64,000 bases of DNA, from positions 62,001 to 126,000 of the forward strand of contig JANQFZ010000013.1 in the NCBI GenBank assembly GCA_028277605.1, in the 5' to 3' direction. Made by a program: the position numbers and the translations under genes. The notes below the pieces were generated by a model that was not told where the DNA came from, made no database searches, and saw nothing but the letters and a program-made list of their open reading frames with translations. The stretch is from Vallitaleaceae bacterium. Its GTDB lineage: Bacteria; Bacillota; Clostridia; Lachnospirales; Vallitaleaceae. This document shows, one piece after another, positions 1 through 8,799 of the stretch. Each line of letters starts with the position of its first letter. The first letter of the stretch is position 1.

Positions 1-670
1 TATCCTCATCTGTATGTATGCCACTTTCGCTAATAACAACAGTAGATTTAGGAATATCATGCCTTAATGCTAGTGTGGTCTGGATATCCGTTTTAAAGGT
101 TTTCAAATCTCTATTATTGATACCGATAATTTTTGCTCCTGATTGGACTGCTTGATTGATTTCTTCTCTTGTATGCACCTCAACTAAAGCATCCATTTCA
201 AGTTGATGAACTAAGGCTATATAGTCTTTTAACTGTTCATCTGTAAGAAGCGCTGTAATTAATAGTACACCGCTTGCCCCTAATACTTTTGCTTTGTATA
301 TTTGATAAGGGTCTATGATAAAATCCTTGCATAATACTGGAATATCAACCCTTAGTGATACTTGTTCAAGATACCTATCACTTCCCATAAAATAATCCTC
401 TTCTGTTAATACAGAAATAGCATCCACAGCGTCTTGATAGACATCTGCAAGATGAAGGGGATCAAATATGTCTCTAATAATACCTTTAGAGGGCGATGCT
501 TTTTTTATTTCACCTATAATGGATAGCTTTTTCTTTACCATAGCTTCATAGAAAGATGGTCTTTGCCTGACTCGATCCACTTGCTTTAAAAGTTCAGAAA
601 ATGCCACAGTCACATGCTCTAGTCGTTTCTTTTTTGCTTCTACAATATCCTCTAAATAAATCCTTTCCAA
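1..670 (-). CDS. trpC: Indole-3-glycerol phosphate synthase, C-terminal end outside the window
   Basis: Converts 1-(o-carboxyphenylamino)-deoxyribulose 5-phosphate to indole-3-glycerol phosphate in tryptophan synthesis. About 223 residues are visible. The TIM-barrel residues of the family can be read in order: the GEIKKASPSKG stretch, CKDFIID with the catalytic Lys, LVEVHT with Glu, IGINNRDL and ISESGI. No ATG precedes the conserved N-terminus. The start is taken as TTG at 670-668 because GAGGT lies seven bases upstream (678-682). It follows trpD by 30 bp and belongs to the T-box-led trp operon. The reading frame is still open at base 1, so the gene is cut by the window edge and not necessarily truncated. 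trpF, trpB and trpA are expected beyond the edge, but this is inference. Confidence 0.95.
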   Translation of the reverse strand, partial: MERIYLEDIVEAKKKRLEHVTVAFSELLKQVDRVRQRPSFYEAMVKKKLSIIGEIKKASPSKGIIRDIFDPLHLADVYQDAVDAISVLTEEDYFMGSDRYLEQVSLRVDIPVLCKDFIIDPYQIYKAKVLGASGVLLITALLTDEQLKDYIALVHQLEMDALVEVHTREEINQAVQSGAKIIGINNRDLKTFKTDIQTTLALRHDIPKSTVVISESGIHTDED

Positions 671-700
671 TGGCTCTACCTCACTTTCTATAAGTAATCT

Positions 701-1729
701 CTATGCTGTTTTACACGATAGTCTTTTCGTTACTTGGATCCATTGTTCAAGCTTTTTCATCGCTTCTCCTGAGTCAATTAAACTTTGGGCGATCTGTATA
801 CCTTCTTGGATATTCTGTGCCTTGTCTGAAATGTACAAGGCTGCACCTGCATTGAACAGTAGAATATCCGTTTTTGCTCCTTTTTCGCCATTGAAAATGT
901 TTCTTATGATTGTAGCATTTTCAGATGCAGTCCCTCCTTTTAACTCCCCAGCTTCTGCTCTTTTAAATCCATATTGTTCTGGTTCAATGGTGTAGGTCTT
1001 CATACGTCCCTGATCCAACTCAGTAACTCTGCTAGAGGCTGTTACAGTCAATTCATCTAAGCCATCATAACCGTATACAACCATCGCTTTCCTCACACCT
1101 ACGTTATTAAGCACTTCTGCCATAATACGGGTTAGATCAGGATGAAAAACACCTAAAACCTGACCTTTCGCAAGAGCTGGATTAGCAAGCGGTCCTAGTA
1201 TATTAAACAGGGTTCTTATACCTAGTTTTTTTCTTACATTTGCTACATGCTTCATCGCACTATGGTATTGAGGAGCAAATAAGAAACATAAATTGGTTTC
1301 TTTCAAGCATTGTCTAGCTTGTTCCTTGGTTAGATTGATTTTTACCCCTAATGCTTCCAGAACATCTGCACTACCACATTGACTGGAAATAGAACGATTG
1401 CCATGCTTTGCTACTTTCACTCCAGCAGCAGCTGCTATCAGTGCTGCAGCAGTGGAAATATTATAAGTACCTGCCCCATCCCCACCAGTACCACATGTAT
1501 CTATCACAAAATCTTCCTCAAGATTCATAGCAGCAGCTTTTTTTCTTAAGACTCTAGCAGCGCCTGTTATCTCTTCTATACTTTCACCTTTAGTTTTAAG
1601 GGCTGTTAAAAAGCCAGCGATTTGAATGTCATCAACCTTTCCTGACATCATTTTTTCCATACATACCATCATTTCATTTTCTAACAGGTTTTCTCCTGTT
1701 GTTATCTTATGAATAAATGATTGAATCAC
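701..1729 (-). CDS. trpD: Anthranilate phosphoribosyltransferase
   Basis: Transfers phosphoribose from PRPP to anthranilate, the second step of tryptophan synthesis. It has 342 residues, the normal length. The PRPP-binding CGTGGDGAGTYNIST loop (about residues 79-93), the KHGNRSISSQCGSADVLEALG stretch with catalytic and substrate-contacting residues, and the helical N-terminal domain with EITGAARVLR are all visible. The first 23 bases overlap the end of trpG, so translational coupling is likely. It lies between trpG and trpC in the classical order. No domain is missing and it is not fused to trpG, unlike in enterobacteria. Confidence 0.97.
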   Translation of the reverse strand: MIQSFIHKITTGENLLENEMMVCMEKMMSGKVDDIQIAGFLTALKTKGESIEEITGAARVLRKKAAAMNLEEDFVIDTCGTGGDGAGTYNISTAAALIAAAAGVKVAKHGNRSISSQCGSADVLEALGVKINLTKEQARQCLKETNLCFLFAPQYHSAMKHVANVRKKLGIRTLFNILGPLANPALAKGQVLGVFHPDLTRIMAEVLNNVGVRKAMVVYGYDGLDELTVTASSRVTELDQGRMKTYTIEPEQYGFKRAEAGELKGGTASENATIIRNIFNGEKGAKTDILLFNAGAALYISDKAQNIQEGIQIAQSLIDSGEAMKKLEQWIQVTKRLSCKTA

Positions 1730-2309
1730 TTCGTACGCCTCCTTTTAAAATCATAAAATTATAAATTAACTGTCTTCCCTGCTCACATAAAATGGATTCG
1801 GGATGAAATTGCAAACCATAAGTATTAAAATGCTGATGCTGTAAAGCCATGATTTCTCCTCCCACCTTTGTTTCTGCCACACTTTCTAACGTACTAGGCA
1901 GACTCTTTTTCTCTACGATAAGTGAATGATACCTTGCCACTTTAAGAGGATTTGGGAGTCCATGAAATAAATCCTGATCATTATGATGAATCCTAGATAC
2001 CTTTCCATGAAAAATCTGCTTAGCATGTATAATCGTACCCCCAAAAGCCTGCCCTATACATTGATGCCCAAGACATATCCCTAGTATGGGCAATTGCTCT
2101 GACAGCTTCTGAATAATATCCATACAGTTCCCAGCTTCATTCGGCGTCTTTGGTCCAGGAGAAATAATTAACCGATCAGGTCTTCTCTCTTGTATTTCCT
2201 CCGCTGTTATTTTATCATTACGATACACCTCAATATCAGAATCATACTCACCAATATACTGATACAGGTTATAAGTAAAAGAATCATAATTATCAATTAG
2301 AATCACCAT
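1707..2309 (-). CDS. trpG: Anthranilate synthase glutamine amidotransferase subunit
   Basis: This class I glutamine amidotransferase supplies ammonia to TrpE for anthranilate formation. It has 200 residues. The opening ILIDNYDSFTYNL is diagnostic. The nucleophile is Cys79 in LGICLGHQCIGQAFGG, and the His/Glu pair lies in QFHPESIL near residue 170. AAGGATGG lies eight bases before the ATG. In related Firmicutes this subunit may also serve PabB, and no separate pabA is in the window. It overlaps trpD by 23 bp but is separated from trpE by 336 bp that contain a hairpin repeat, which is unusual for a tight trp operon. Confidence 0.96.
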   Translation of the reverse strand: MVILIDNYDSFTYNLYQYIGEYDSDIEVYRNDKITAEEIQERRPDRLIISPGPKTPNEAGNCMDIIQKLSEQLPILGICLGHQCIGQAFGGTIIHAKQIFHGKVSRIHHNDQDLFHGLPNPLKVARYHSLIVEKKSLPSTLESVAETKVGGEIMALQHQHFNTYGLQFHPESILCEQGRQLIYNFMILKGGVRSDSIIYS

Positions 2310-2461
2310 ATATAATCCATCCTTTCTATAAATGGGTTATACCCACTATTTCACAATATATCTCTTGATGTTTGCAGCTTTTTTATTAACAGAGCTATTC
2401 AGTTCTACTCGTTCATGCAATACAGAACGAAATATTTAACAACATCTGATTAAGTGACAGA

Positions 2462-2562
2462 AAGGGTGAATAGTATTAGCACCACAGCGAAACAGGAGTG
2501 AAGCGTAACCCCTACTAAACAAGGACGTTTAGGGGGTTATGGAGCTAATACTATTCACCCTT
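2462..2562. repeat. 101-bp hairpin repeat between trpE and trpG (copy 1)
   Basis: A 19-bp arm, AAGGGTGAATAGTATTAGC at 2462-2480, is perfectly inverted at 2544-2562. Inside, AACCCC(TA)CTAAAC pairs imperfectly with GTTTAGGGGGTT around ACAAGGAC, so most of the element folds as one long hairpin. The reverse complement of its right half reappears at 51056-51102 with only a few differences. The shared core reads TTAGCTCCATAAC, then CCCTAAACGTCC. No coding frame is present. It resembles a small non-autonomous mobile element or a dispersed intergenic repeat. Family unknown. Confidence 0.75.
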
Positions 2563-2645
2563 GACCGTTAACCAATCAATTAATATTTGACTATCTTTTT
2601 CTTAAAGCTTTCAAAACTCCATCCTTAATAATCTATAGAATAAAA

Positions 2646-4034
2646 CTATTCTTGATTAATCGCAGTCATTAACCCTTTCGCTTTATTAAAGCATTCTTCA
2701 TATTCCTTTTCAGGATCTGAATCATAAACAATACCCGCTCCCGCTTGAAGATAGATTTGATGATCCTTTATCAACATGGTTCTAATAGCAATACACATAT
2801 CCATATTCCCATCCAATCCAAAGTAACCAATAGCACCACCATATAGTCCTCTTTTATGGATTTCTAATTCATCTATAATCTCCATCGCACGTATTTTTGG
2901 AGCTCCAGATAAAGTCCCAGCAGGTAAAAAGCTCATCAAGACATCAAATCTATCTATACCCTCTTTCTTTTCTCCTATAACCTTAGAAAATAAATGCATC
3001 ACATGCGAGTAATAATGGACGTTCATATAGTCATCTACTTGTACAGTTCCAATCTTAGCAACTTTACCCATATCGTTCCTGCCCAAGTCAACTAACATAT
3101 TATGCTCTGCCTTCTCCTTTTCATCCTGCAACAAATCGGCAGACATCCTATCATCCTCCTTAGTATTTTTTCCTCTAGGTCTTGTTCCTGCAATAGGGCA
3201 GTTGGTTATTTTATTATTTTTTAATTCAACAAGCATTTCTGGTGAACTGCCGCAAATATGGAAATTACAATAATTAAAATAATAGAGATAAGGAGATGGA
3301 TTCACCTGCCTTAACTTTCTATATAGTTCAAAAGACGACCTATCAGAATGCCCGCTCCAACGTTGGGATAAAACAACTTGAAAAATATCACCGTCATATA
3401 TATACTGCTTAGCACGATTTACCGCATCGACGAAAGCTTCTTTACTCGTATTACTCTTAAAAACAACTTTACTTTGTTCATTCACTGTTTTAATTTCAAT
3501 TTTTCTTTGTAGCTTTTTCTTAATGAATTGAATCTTAGAATCTGCTCTGTTTTTGCCCCCATCATCTGCTTCTTCAAGAACAACGATATGAATTTGATGG
3601 TGAAAATGGTCGTATACAACGCTTTCTCTAACAAACATTAAGCAGATATCAGGGATGTTGATAGTATCTTTATTGGTATCTGGAAGGTGTTCATAGTATC
3701 GAATGGCATCATAGCCCACATAGCCGACAGCACCACCTATAAAAGGAAGCTGAGTTGAATTATGAACCAAACTACGTTCTAACATTTCTTTTACGACCAA
3801 TAAAGGTTTACGGTTAACTGTTCTTTTTTTATCTCCTTCATAAATAGTTACTACTTGTTTCTGTGCTTTGATTATGCTATGGGGATTAGCCGCCATTATG
3901 GAATATCGACCTTTAGGATACTCTCTACTTTCCAATAGAAATCCCACCTGCTGCCCTACATATTTTTCATACATGGTTATCGGTGTTTCAGTATCTTCTC
4001 CATAGGTTTCTATATAAGGTATCAATGGTTTCAT
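2646..4034 (-). CDS. trpE: Anthranilate synthase component I
   Basis: Makes anthranilate from chorismate and ammonia or glutamine together with TrpG. The 462 residues are slightly short for the family, mainly in the N-terminal domain. The feedback-site motif LLES is present in FLLESREYPKGRYS, so tryptophan inhibition is likely. The catalytic domain shows IAGTRPRG, NMLVDLGRNDMGKV, LPAGTLSGAPKIRAME and the C-terminal GAGIVYDSDPEKEYEE. AAGGAGGAAAAAGACC precedes the ATG. It is the first gene behind the T-box leader. A PabB role is less likely, because the gene sits with trpGDC under what appears to be a Trp-specific leader. Confidence 0.96.
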   Translation of the reverse strand: MKPLIPYIETYGEDTETPITMYEKYVGQQVGFLLESREYPKGRYSIMAANPHSIIKAQKQVVTIYEGDKKRTVNRKPLLVVKEMLERSLVHNSTQLPFIGGAVGYVGYDAIRYYEHLPDTNKDTINIPDICLMFVRESVVYDHFHHQIHIVVLEEADDGGKNRADSKIQFIKKKLQRKIEIKTVNEQSKVVFKSNTSKEAFVDAVNRAKQYIYDGDIFQVVLSQRWSGHSDRSSFELYRKLRQVNPSPYLYYFNYCNFHICGSSPEMLVELKNNKITNCPIAGTRPRGKNTKEDDRMSADLLQDEKEKAEHNMLVDLGRNDMGKVAKIGTVQVDDYMNVHYYSHVMHLFSKVIGEKKEGIDRFDVLMSFLPAGTLSGAPKIRAMEIIDELEIHKRGLYGGAIGYFGLDGNMDMCIAIRTMLIKDHQIYLQAGAGIVYDSDPEKEYEECFNKAKGLMTAINQE

Positions 4035-4105
4035 GGTCTTTTTCCTCCTTTTTTAGATATTCTAATGTGGTATATCATATTAGCTTCTCGCTCTTAGTAA
4101 GCATT

Positions 4106-4455
4106 AAAAAAGCCGCATCCTCCCAATCTCTTGGGGCGATGCGACCGCGGTGCCACCCAAATTTTGTTATCACATTGACTTAAGGTGTATTTGGGCAATT
4201 AAAAAAACAGATCAAAAAAGGTATTTCGTTTGAGAACGAAATACCTATAACTGCCACTCAAATGTGATAAACTCTCTATCAGATACAAGATCTATATCTT
4301 AGCTCTATAACGGGAGCACCCGACATCAGCTACTACTGTTTCACTTAGCTTCTCATGGATCCATTCCTCTATTGACTTGTACTGATCTCACACCATCCAT
4401 CAGCTCGCTGAACAAGTATTATAAAGTACTACTTCCAATCATAGAATTTAATCTT
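4106..4455 (-). promoter_or_regulatory. T-box riboswitch leader of the trp operon
   Basis: The minus strand carries the T-box signature GGGTGGCACCGCGG (4158-4145). A terminator hairpin follows directly, with GCATCGCCCC paired to GGGAGGATGC and a U-run at 4111-4106, 72 bases upstream of the trpE start. Upstream is a Stem I region with GATGGATGGTGTGAGATC and a candidate specifier loop GAGGAATGGATCC, in which TGG (4363-4361) would be the Trp codon. Uncharged tRNA-Trp should stabilise the antiterminator and switch on trpEGDC. The family is certain from the T-box. The specifier assignment rests on position and gene context. Confidence 0.93.
4214..4246 (-). terminator. Extra terminator-like hairpin inside the T-box leader
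   Basis: On the minus strand AGGTATTTCGTT (4246-4235) and AACGAAATACCT (4230-4219) form a perfect 12-bp stem with a 4-base loop, followed at once by a seven-base U-run. It occupies the place of Stem III, between Stem I and the antiterminator. As drawn it would act as an intrinsic terminator ahead of the tRNA-controlled one, unless another fold competes with it. Confidence 0.7.
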
Positions 4456-4461
4456 ATTTTA

Positions 4462-4490
4462 ATTATACTACTTATTTCATAGAAATGCAA
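4462..4490 (-). promoter_or_regulatory. Sigma-A-type promoter of the trp leader
   Basis: On the minus strand the -35 is TTGCAT (4490-4485), the spacer is 17 bp and the -10 is a perfect TATAAT (4467-4462). This places the RNA start near 4455, just before the Stem I region of the T-box. Confidence 0.7.
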
Positions 4491-4569
4491 TACTTTTTTT
4501 ACTATACAACAATTATCAATACTCTTATGCTGTATTTTTGCAGTTTAATATTAATGCTAATTTTTATAT

Positions 4570-6537
4570 CTAAATAGTAAATCTTTGTATGATGGTTTCA
4601 AGTTTAACAGATAATTCAGCTAACGCTTTAGAGGAAGTAGATATGAGTTCTATAGCAGTACTTTGTTCTTGAGTAGACGCAGCCACTTCCTCAGTTCCTG
4701 CAGCATTTTCCTCTGTTATACTTGCTACATTTTCAATGGCTTTTCCAACTAATAGAGAATTACTGTTTAGGTTTTCTGAAGCATTAGCAACCTCTTTAAT
4801 ATTGGATATCACCGCTTCAACTGCTGTAAGGATATGCTTAAAAGCATCTGATGATTTTTCAGAGGCATTATTTTGTTCGTTGACTATAGCCTCCGTTCTA
4901 TTCATTTCTTTAACTGCTTTATCAACACCACTTTTAATCTCGCCTATTAATAAGCCGATATCTTTTGTAGCAATGCTTGACTGCTCTGCCAATTCTCTTA
5001 TTTCTTCTGCCACAACAGCAAAACCTTTTCCTTGTTCTCCAGCTCTAGCAGCTTCTATAGCCGCATTTAGAGCTAATAAATTCGTTTGTTTTGCTATACT
5101 ACTTATTAATTTTACTATCTGACCAATCTTTTGAGATTTTTGATATAAATCTGATATCTGACCTCCAACCGTTCTGGTTGCCTCTATACTCTCTGTCGTT
5201 TTACTCTTTTGATATTCTTGTATTTTTATACCTTCATCAACGGTTTTCATTGCATCTACTGCTGCTTTTTGAGAAATACCAGCATTATGAGTTATGGTTG
5301 TAATTCCATTAACCAATTCATTGACCATCCCATTACCTTCTTGTGTTAATTTAGCCTGTTCGTTAGCGCCTTCAGCCAGCTCAGATATTGTTGTAGCTAC
5401 CTGCTCTGAAACTTTACTCGCCTCTTCTGATGAAGCTAACATTTCCTGTGACGCCATGGTAACTGTCTTTCCCATATCAGTTACTTCCTTTATTAAACTA
5501 TTCATACTTTCTACCATTTCGTTAAAGTTATTTGCTACAAAGCCTATTTCATCTTTGCTTCTTACATCAACCCTTACCTTAAGATTACCTTTAGAAACCT
5601 TTTTAGTAATATCTATCATACTAATTAATGGTTTAATGGAACGATTAACTATTAAGTATATTATTAATATGATAAGCACTAAGGTAATAAATCCTATTAG
5701 GATCATGACAATTCTAAAGCTATCTATTACACTATTTAATTCGGAGTAATTGACTGACATAGCAATTGACCATCCAGTGGGTTCTAAAGATCCATAAGCC
5801 GCAATTTTGTTTTCACCTTGGTACCTATAATAATCCATTCCCTCTTTTCCATCCAGCATCTTCTTAACAATATTTGCTAAGCTTTCTTCCTCATTTTCAA
5901 AAATGTTTTTCTTTAAAATAAACTCGCTATTAGGATGAGCGATCACTACTCCTTCTGAGTTCAGCATATAGGCATACCCAGTATCGCCTATCTTTTCTGC
6001 ATTCACTATATCTGTAATAATAGTAAGATTAATAGAACCACCAATAAGACCTATTACTTCTTCTTTATTATTCTTAATAGGTGCTGCAATAAAAACAATA
6101 GGCAATCCTGTATCTTTAGAAAGAATAGGCTCTGATACCGCCATGTCACCACTCATTACCTTTGGGAAGTAATCTCTTCCACTAATATCCCCAGTATTAC
6201 CAGTGGTACTTTTAAAAGCTCCATGAGTATCACTTAATGCTATTGCTTCAAAATCTTTAAATAACCTTTCATTTTCTTTAACATACTTTTTCATTCCAAT
6301 ATGATCCATCTTTTTTACTACATCCAAAGTAGATAGCAGATCAATTTTTTCCTTCCATTCATGAATCCAAGCCTCTGTAGAAATAGTCAGCTTCTCTACT
6401 TTTTCTTTGGTTATTTTTTCTATGTCATTATCCAGCATTTCTTCTACCTGTAAGTATGCTGCAAATGACATTGTCGTAATACCTATTATTGCAACAATTA
6501 GAACAGGAATCATAATCTTTTGCTTTAAGCTTTTCAT
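4570..6537 (-). CDS. Methyl-accepting chemotaxis protein with extracellular Cache domain
   Basis: A transmembrane chemoreceptor of 655 residues. The first membrane helix is at about 8-30, a large extracellular double-Cache-like sensor at about 35-270 (with [16 protein letters not shown] and a second PAS-like half ending in [11 protein letters not shown]), the second helix at about 274-298, HAMP at about 299-350, then the coiled-coil signalling domain. The hairpin tip that contacts CheA/Che[18 protein letters not shown], is intact. The ligand cannot be read from the sequence. Cache sensors of this type often bind amino or carboxylic acids. It lies alone between the trp leader and the allose operon. 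A terminator-like hairpin lies in its upstream region. Confidence 0.93.
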   Translation of the reverse strand: MKSLKQKIMIPVLIVAIIGITTMSFAAYLQVEEMLDNDIEKITKEKVEKLTISTEAWIHEWKEKIDLLSTLDVVKKMDHIGMKKYVKENERLFKDFEAIALSDTHGAFKSTTGNTGDISGRDYFPKVMSGDMAVSEPILSKDTGLPIVFIAAPIKNNKEEVIGLIGGSINLTIITDIVNAEKIGDTGYAYMLNSEGVVIAHPNSEFILKKNIFENEEESLANIVKKMLDGKEGMDYYRYQGENKIAAYGSLEPTGWSIAMSVNYSELNSVIDSFRIVMILIGFITLVLIILIIYLIVNRSIKPLISMIDITKKVSKGNLKVRVDVRSKDEIGFVANNFNEMVESMNSLIKEVTDMGKTVTMASQEMLASSEEASKVSEQVATTISELAEGANEQAKLTQEGNGMVNELVNGITTITHNAGISQKAAVDAMKTVDEGIKIQEYQKSKTTESIEATRTVGGQISDLYQKSQKIGQIVKLISSIAKQTNLLALNAAIEAARAGEQGKGFAVVAEEIRELAEQSSIATKDIGLLIGEIKSGVDKAVKEMNRTEAIVNEQNNASEKSSDAFKHILTAVEAVISNIKEVANASENLNSNSLLVGKAIENVASITEENAAGTEEVAASTQEQSTAIELISTSSKALAELSVKLETIIQRFTI

Positions 6538-6570
6538 AATATCATCCTCCTTGTCCTTCTTTTACGTATG

Positions 6571-6618
6571 AAAAAAAGGTAATTTCTAGCTTATATAAGC
6601 AATTATACCTTTTTTTAC
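6571..6618. terminator. Bidirectional terminator-like hairpin upstream of the chemoreceptor
   Basis: AAAAAAAGGTA at 6571 pairs with TACCTTTTTTT ending near 6617, with an inner palindrome GCTTATATAAGC. U-runs are available on both strands. It most likely backs up termination of the allose operon transcript before the chemoreceptor start at 6537, although it would also lie in the chemoreceptor 5' region. Confidence 0.5.
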
Positions 6619-6698
6619 ATTTTTTTATGTTTTCATAATTTATTTTACAATATATATTACTTATTATCAAGGCTTTGTTATTATCTTATACACAGTCC

Positions 6699-6740
6699 AA
6701 AACCTCTCATTTCCTTTGTTTACAAAGTTTTGAGAGGTTT
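6699..6740 (-). terminator. Hairpin after the allose operon
   Basis: AAACCTCTCA (6700-6709) and TGAGAGGTTT (6731-6740) form a 10-bp stem with an inner CTTTG/CAAAG stem. It begins 15 bp after the rpiB stop codon. The U-run after it is weak, so it may be a 3' stabilising hairpin working with the terminator near 6571. Confidence 0.5.
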
Positions 6741-6754
6741 CATATCTATAAGAA

Positions 6755-7201
6755 CTATATTCTTTCATTGCTTTCTATTCTATGTATCTGTTCAATACGT
6801 CTCTGGTGTCTTCCTCCTTTAAATTTAGCTTCTAACCATATAGTCACAATCAATTTGGCTAGTTCTCTACCAACAACTCGAGAACCAAGTGCTAATATAT
6901 TTGTATTATTATGCTCTTTAGACAGTTTAGCTGAATAACAATCACTACATACAACAGCCCTAATTCCTTTTACTTTATTTGCTGCTATAGAGATACCAAT
7001 TCCTGTTCCACAGAATATAATACCTTTGTCACATTCACCACTTGCCACTGACTTTGCTACTTTTTCTGCAAAAATTGGATAGTCGGTTCTCTCCTGTGAA
7101 TAAGTACCAAAATCTATACATTTGATATCCTTTTCCTTAAAGTAGTCTATAATCACTCTTTTTAGTTCAATCCCTACATGGTCACTTCCTAATGCTATCA
7201 C
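6755..7201 (-). CDS. rpiB: Ribose/allose-6-phosphate isomerase, RpiB family
   Basis: A cytoplasmic sugar-phosphate isomerase of 148 residues. The RpiB/LacAB family signature can be read: GSDHVGIELK near the start, the phosphate-binding and catalytic region GIIFCGTGIGISIAANKVKG with the catalytic Cys, and HNNTNILALGSR. The start is GTG at 7201, with GAGGAGGG seven bases upstream. An ATG overlapping it would meet a stop at once. The first 20 bases overlap alsK. The gene context indicates that it converts D-allose 6-phosphate to D-allulose 6-phosphate, a side activity known for RpiB. A role in ribose 5-phosphate isomerisation remains possible. Confidence 0.92.
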   Translation of the reverse strand: MIALGSDHVGIELKRVIIDYFKEKDIKCIDFGTYSQERTDYPIFAEKVAKSVASGECDKGIIFCGTGIGISIAANKVKGIRAVVCSDCYSAKLSKEHNNTNILALGSRVVGRELAKLIVTIWLEAKFKGGRHQRRIEQIHRIESNERI

Positions 7202-8108
7202 ATGTACCCTCCTCTAGTTTTTTGAACCCATATAATCCAGCACCAATTACTCCATTCGTTTGACCTTCATGAGAGTAATAATACTTTAAATTTTCAGCAG
7301 GATATGGTTTTCTCACATGCTCAAAAATATATCCCTCTAGAATATGACGGGGAAATCCTTTCATCTGTAAGATACCACCTCCAAGAATAATATAGTGTGG
7401 ATCTAGAATATTAATCTCTATAGCAATTGGAATAGCTAAGTGTTGAATGTATTCCCTAATCATTGGATTATCACGATGATGGATAAACATCTCGGAAAGA
7501 TTTGTATTAGAAAAATACTTTTCTTTTAAATAATTAAGACGTTTACCTGAGGCATACACTTCTATACAACCTAAGTTACCACATTGACAAGGCGTTTGAT
7601 CGTTCATAATAGGAATATGCCCTAATTCCCCAGCGCTTCCATTACACCCTATTACAATTTTTCCATCAATCTGAATGGCATTACCAAAACCTGTCCCTAT
7701 GTAAAATCCTAAAACAATACCCTTATTTCCAAATTTATTTGAATAGATATCATATTGAAGAAGTAGATTAACATCTCTATCGATAAATACTGGTATTTTG
7801 AGCAGTTTCTCCAGCCTACTTACAATATCAAGCTGATTAAGCCCTGGTATATTAGGCGTGGATAATAAAATTTTTCTACTCTTATCAATGGTCGAAGGAA
7901 ATCCAATGACTACACCTAAAATTGAATAGGTATCATTTTTATCTTTATAAGCTTTAATGAACTTACTGAGATTTTCTACAGGTTTATTATTTAATACTTT
8001 TTTAGTATTTTCCATTTCAAAATATAATAAAGTACTTTTCTTATCTACTAAACCTATACGTATGTTTGTACCACCTATATCAATTCCAATGAAATACTTT
8101 GGTTTCAT
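7182..8108 (-). CDS. alsK: ROK-family D-allose kinase
   Basis: A sugar kinase of 308 residues that should phosphorylate D-allose at C6. The ROK features are present: the ATP-binding GIDIGGTNIRIGLVD at residues 8-22, VFIDRDVN with the catalytic Asp region, GFYIGTGFGNAI, and the zinc-binding ELGHIPIM...CQCGNLGCIEVYASG motif with its three cysteines. Its ATG overlaps the stop of alsE by four bases (ATGA), so the two are translationally coupled. Substrate assignment rests on the surrounding als genes. By sequence alone it could be another hexose kinase such as glucokinase or N-acetylmannosamine kinase. Confidence 0.85.
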   Translation of the reverse strand: MKPKYFIGIDIGGTNIRIGLVDKKSTLLYFEMENTKKVLNNKPVENLSKFIKAYKDKNDTYSILGVVIGFPSTIDKSRKILLSTPNIPGLNQLDIVSRLEKLLKIPVFIDRDVNLLLQYDIYSNKFGNKGIVLGFYIGTGFGNAIQIDGKIVIGCNGSAGELGHIPIMNDQTPCQCGNLGCIEVYASGKRLNYLKEKYFSNTNLSEMFIHHRDNPMIREYIQHLAIPIAIEINILDPHYIILGGGILQMKGFPRHILEGYIFEHVRKPYPAENLKYYYSHEGQTNGVIGAGLYGFKKLEEGTCDSIRK

Positions 8109-8797
8109 AATATGTCCCCTTTGCTTCCTGTCTCTTGTTTAAATAGTTTAAGCATTTTATCATATGCTTTTGTTAAATCATTATCTAAACTAAATAATCC
8201 CGAAGATCCAAGGATAAATATTTCAGTACCTGCGTGATGCAATTTTTTAAATGTTTTTTTATTACATGAACCATCAACATCAATAAGATAATTTAATTGA
8301 TGCTTTTGTTTAAACTCTTTAGCTATCTTAATCTTTTCTAACATTTCCTCTATGAATGGTTGTCCAGCAAACCCTGGATCTACTGTCATGATGGTTAATT
8401 TATCAATAAGATGTATGTAATGATCTACATATGAAAACGGAGTAGCAGGATTAAGTACAACACCCACTTTACACCCTGTTCTTTTTATATGATTAATGAC
8501 TCTAAATGCATCCTTATTAATAGTCTCTGCATGAGGGCAAATAAAAGTCGCTCCTGCCTCTGCTACCTCATCAATATAGTCTTGTGGATATTCTGTCATT
8601 AAGTGAACATCAATTGGAATTCTAGCTAATGGTTGTATAGCTTTTATAAAACTTGCTGAGAGAGTTATGTTCTTGACATAATGTCCATCCATAATATCTA
8701 CATGATAGTAATCTGCTTTTTCGTTAAGTATTTTTATTTGTTCTTTAATGTTGAGTAAATCCATACACATTAGTGAAACTGAAAATTGTTCTTTCAT
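8105..8797 (-). CDS. alsE: D-allulose-6-phosphate 3-epimerase
   Basis: A TIM-barrel enzyme of 230 residues related to ribulose-phosphate epimerase. It converts D-allulose 6-phosphate to fructose 6-phosphate. The start FSVSLMCMDLLNIKEQI and HVDIMDGHYV, VHLMTEYPQDYI, MTVDPGFAGQPFIEEML, DVDGSCN and GSSGLF match E. coli AlsE much better than Rpe. In particular the SLMCMDL opening and the IDVDGSCN segment are AlsE-like. Metal ligands His/Asp (HVDIMD, HLM, VDGS) are kept. It ends four bases into alsK and begins two bases after the alsC stop. Confidence 0.92.
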   Translation of the reverse strand: MKEQFSVSLMCMDLLNIKEQIKILNEKADYYHVDIMDGHYVKNITLSASFIKAIQPLARIPIDVHLMTEYPQDYIDEVAEAGATFICPHAETINKDAFRVINHIKRTGCKVGVVLNPATPFSYVDHYIHLIDKLTIMTVDPGFAGQPFIEEMLEKIKIAKEFKQKHQLNYLIDVDGSCNKKTFKKLHHAGTEIFILGSSGLFSLDNDLTKAYDKMLKLFKQETGSKGDIL

Positions 8798-8799
8798 AT

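Noticed and set aside
3983..4183. Open frame of 66 codons on the plus strand over the trpE start and T-box
   Set aside because: It is antisense to trpE and its leader, has no ribosome site and no family motif.
4736..5749. Several plus-strand open frames within the first chemoreceptor gene
   Set aside because: They are antisense shadows of a conserved coiled-coil gene with low stop-codon density; no ribosome sites.
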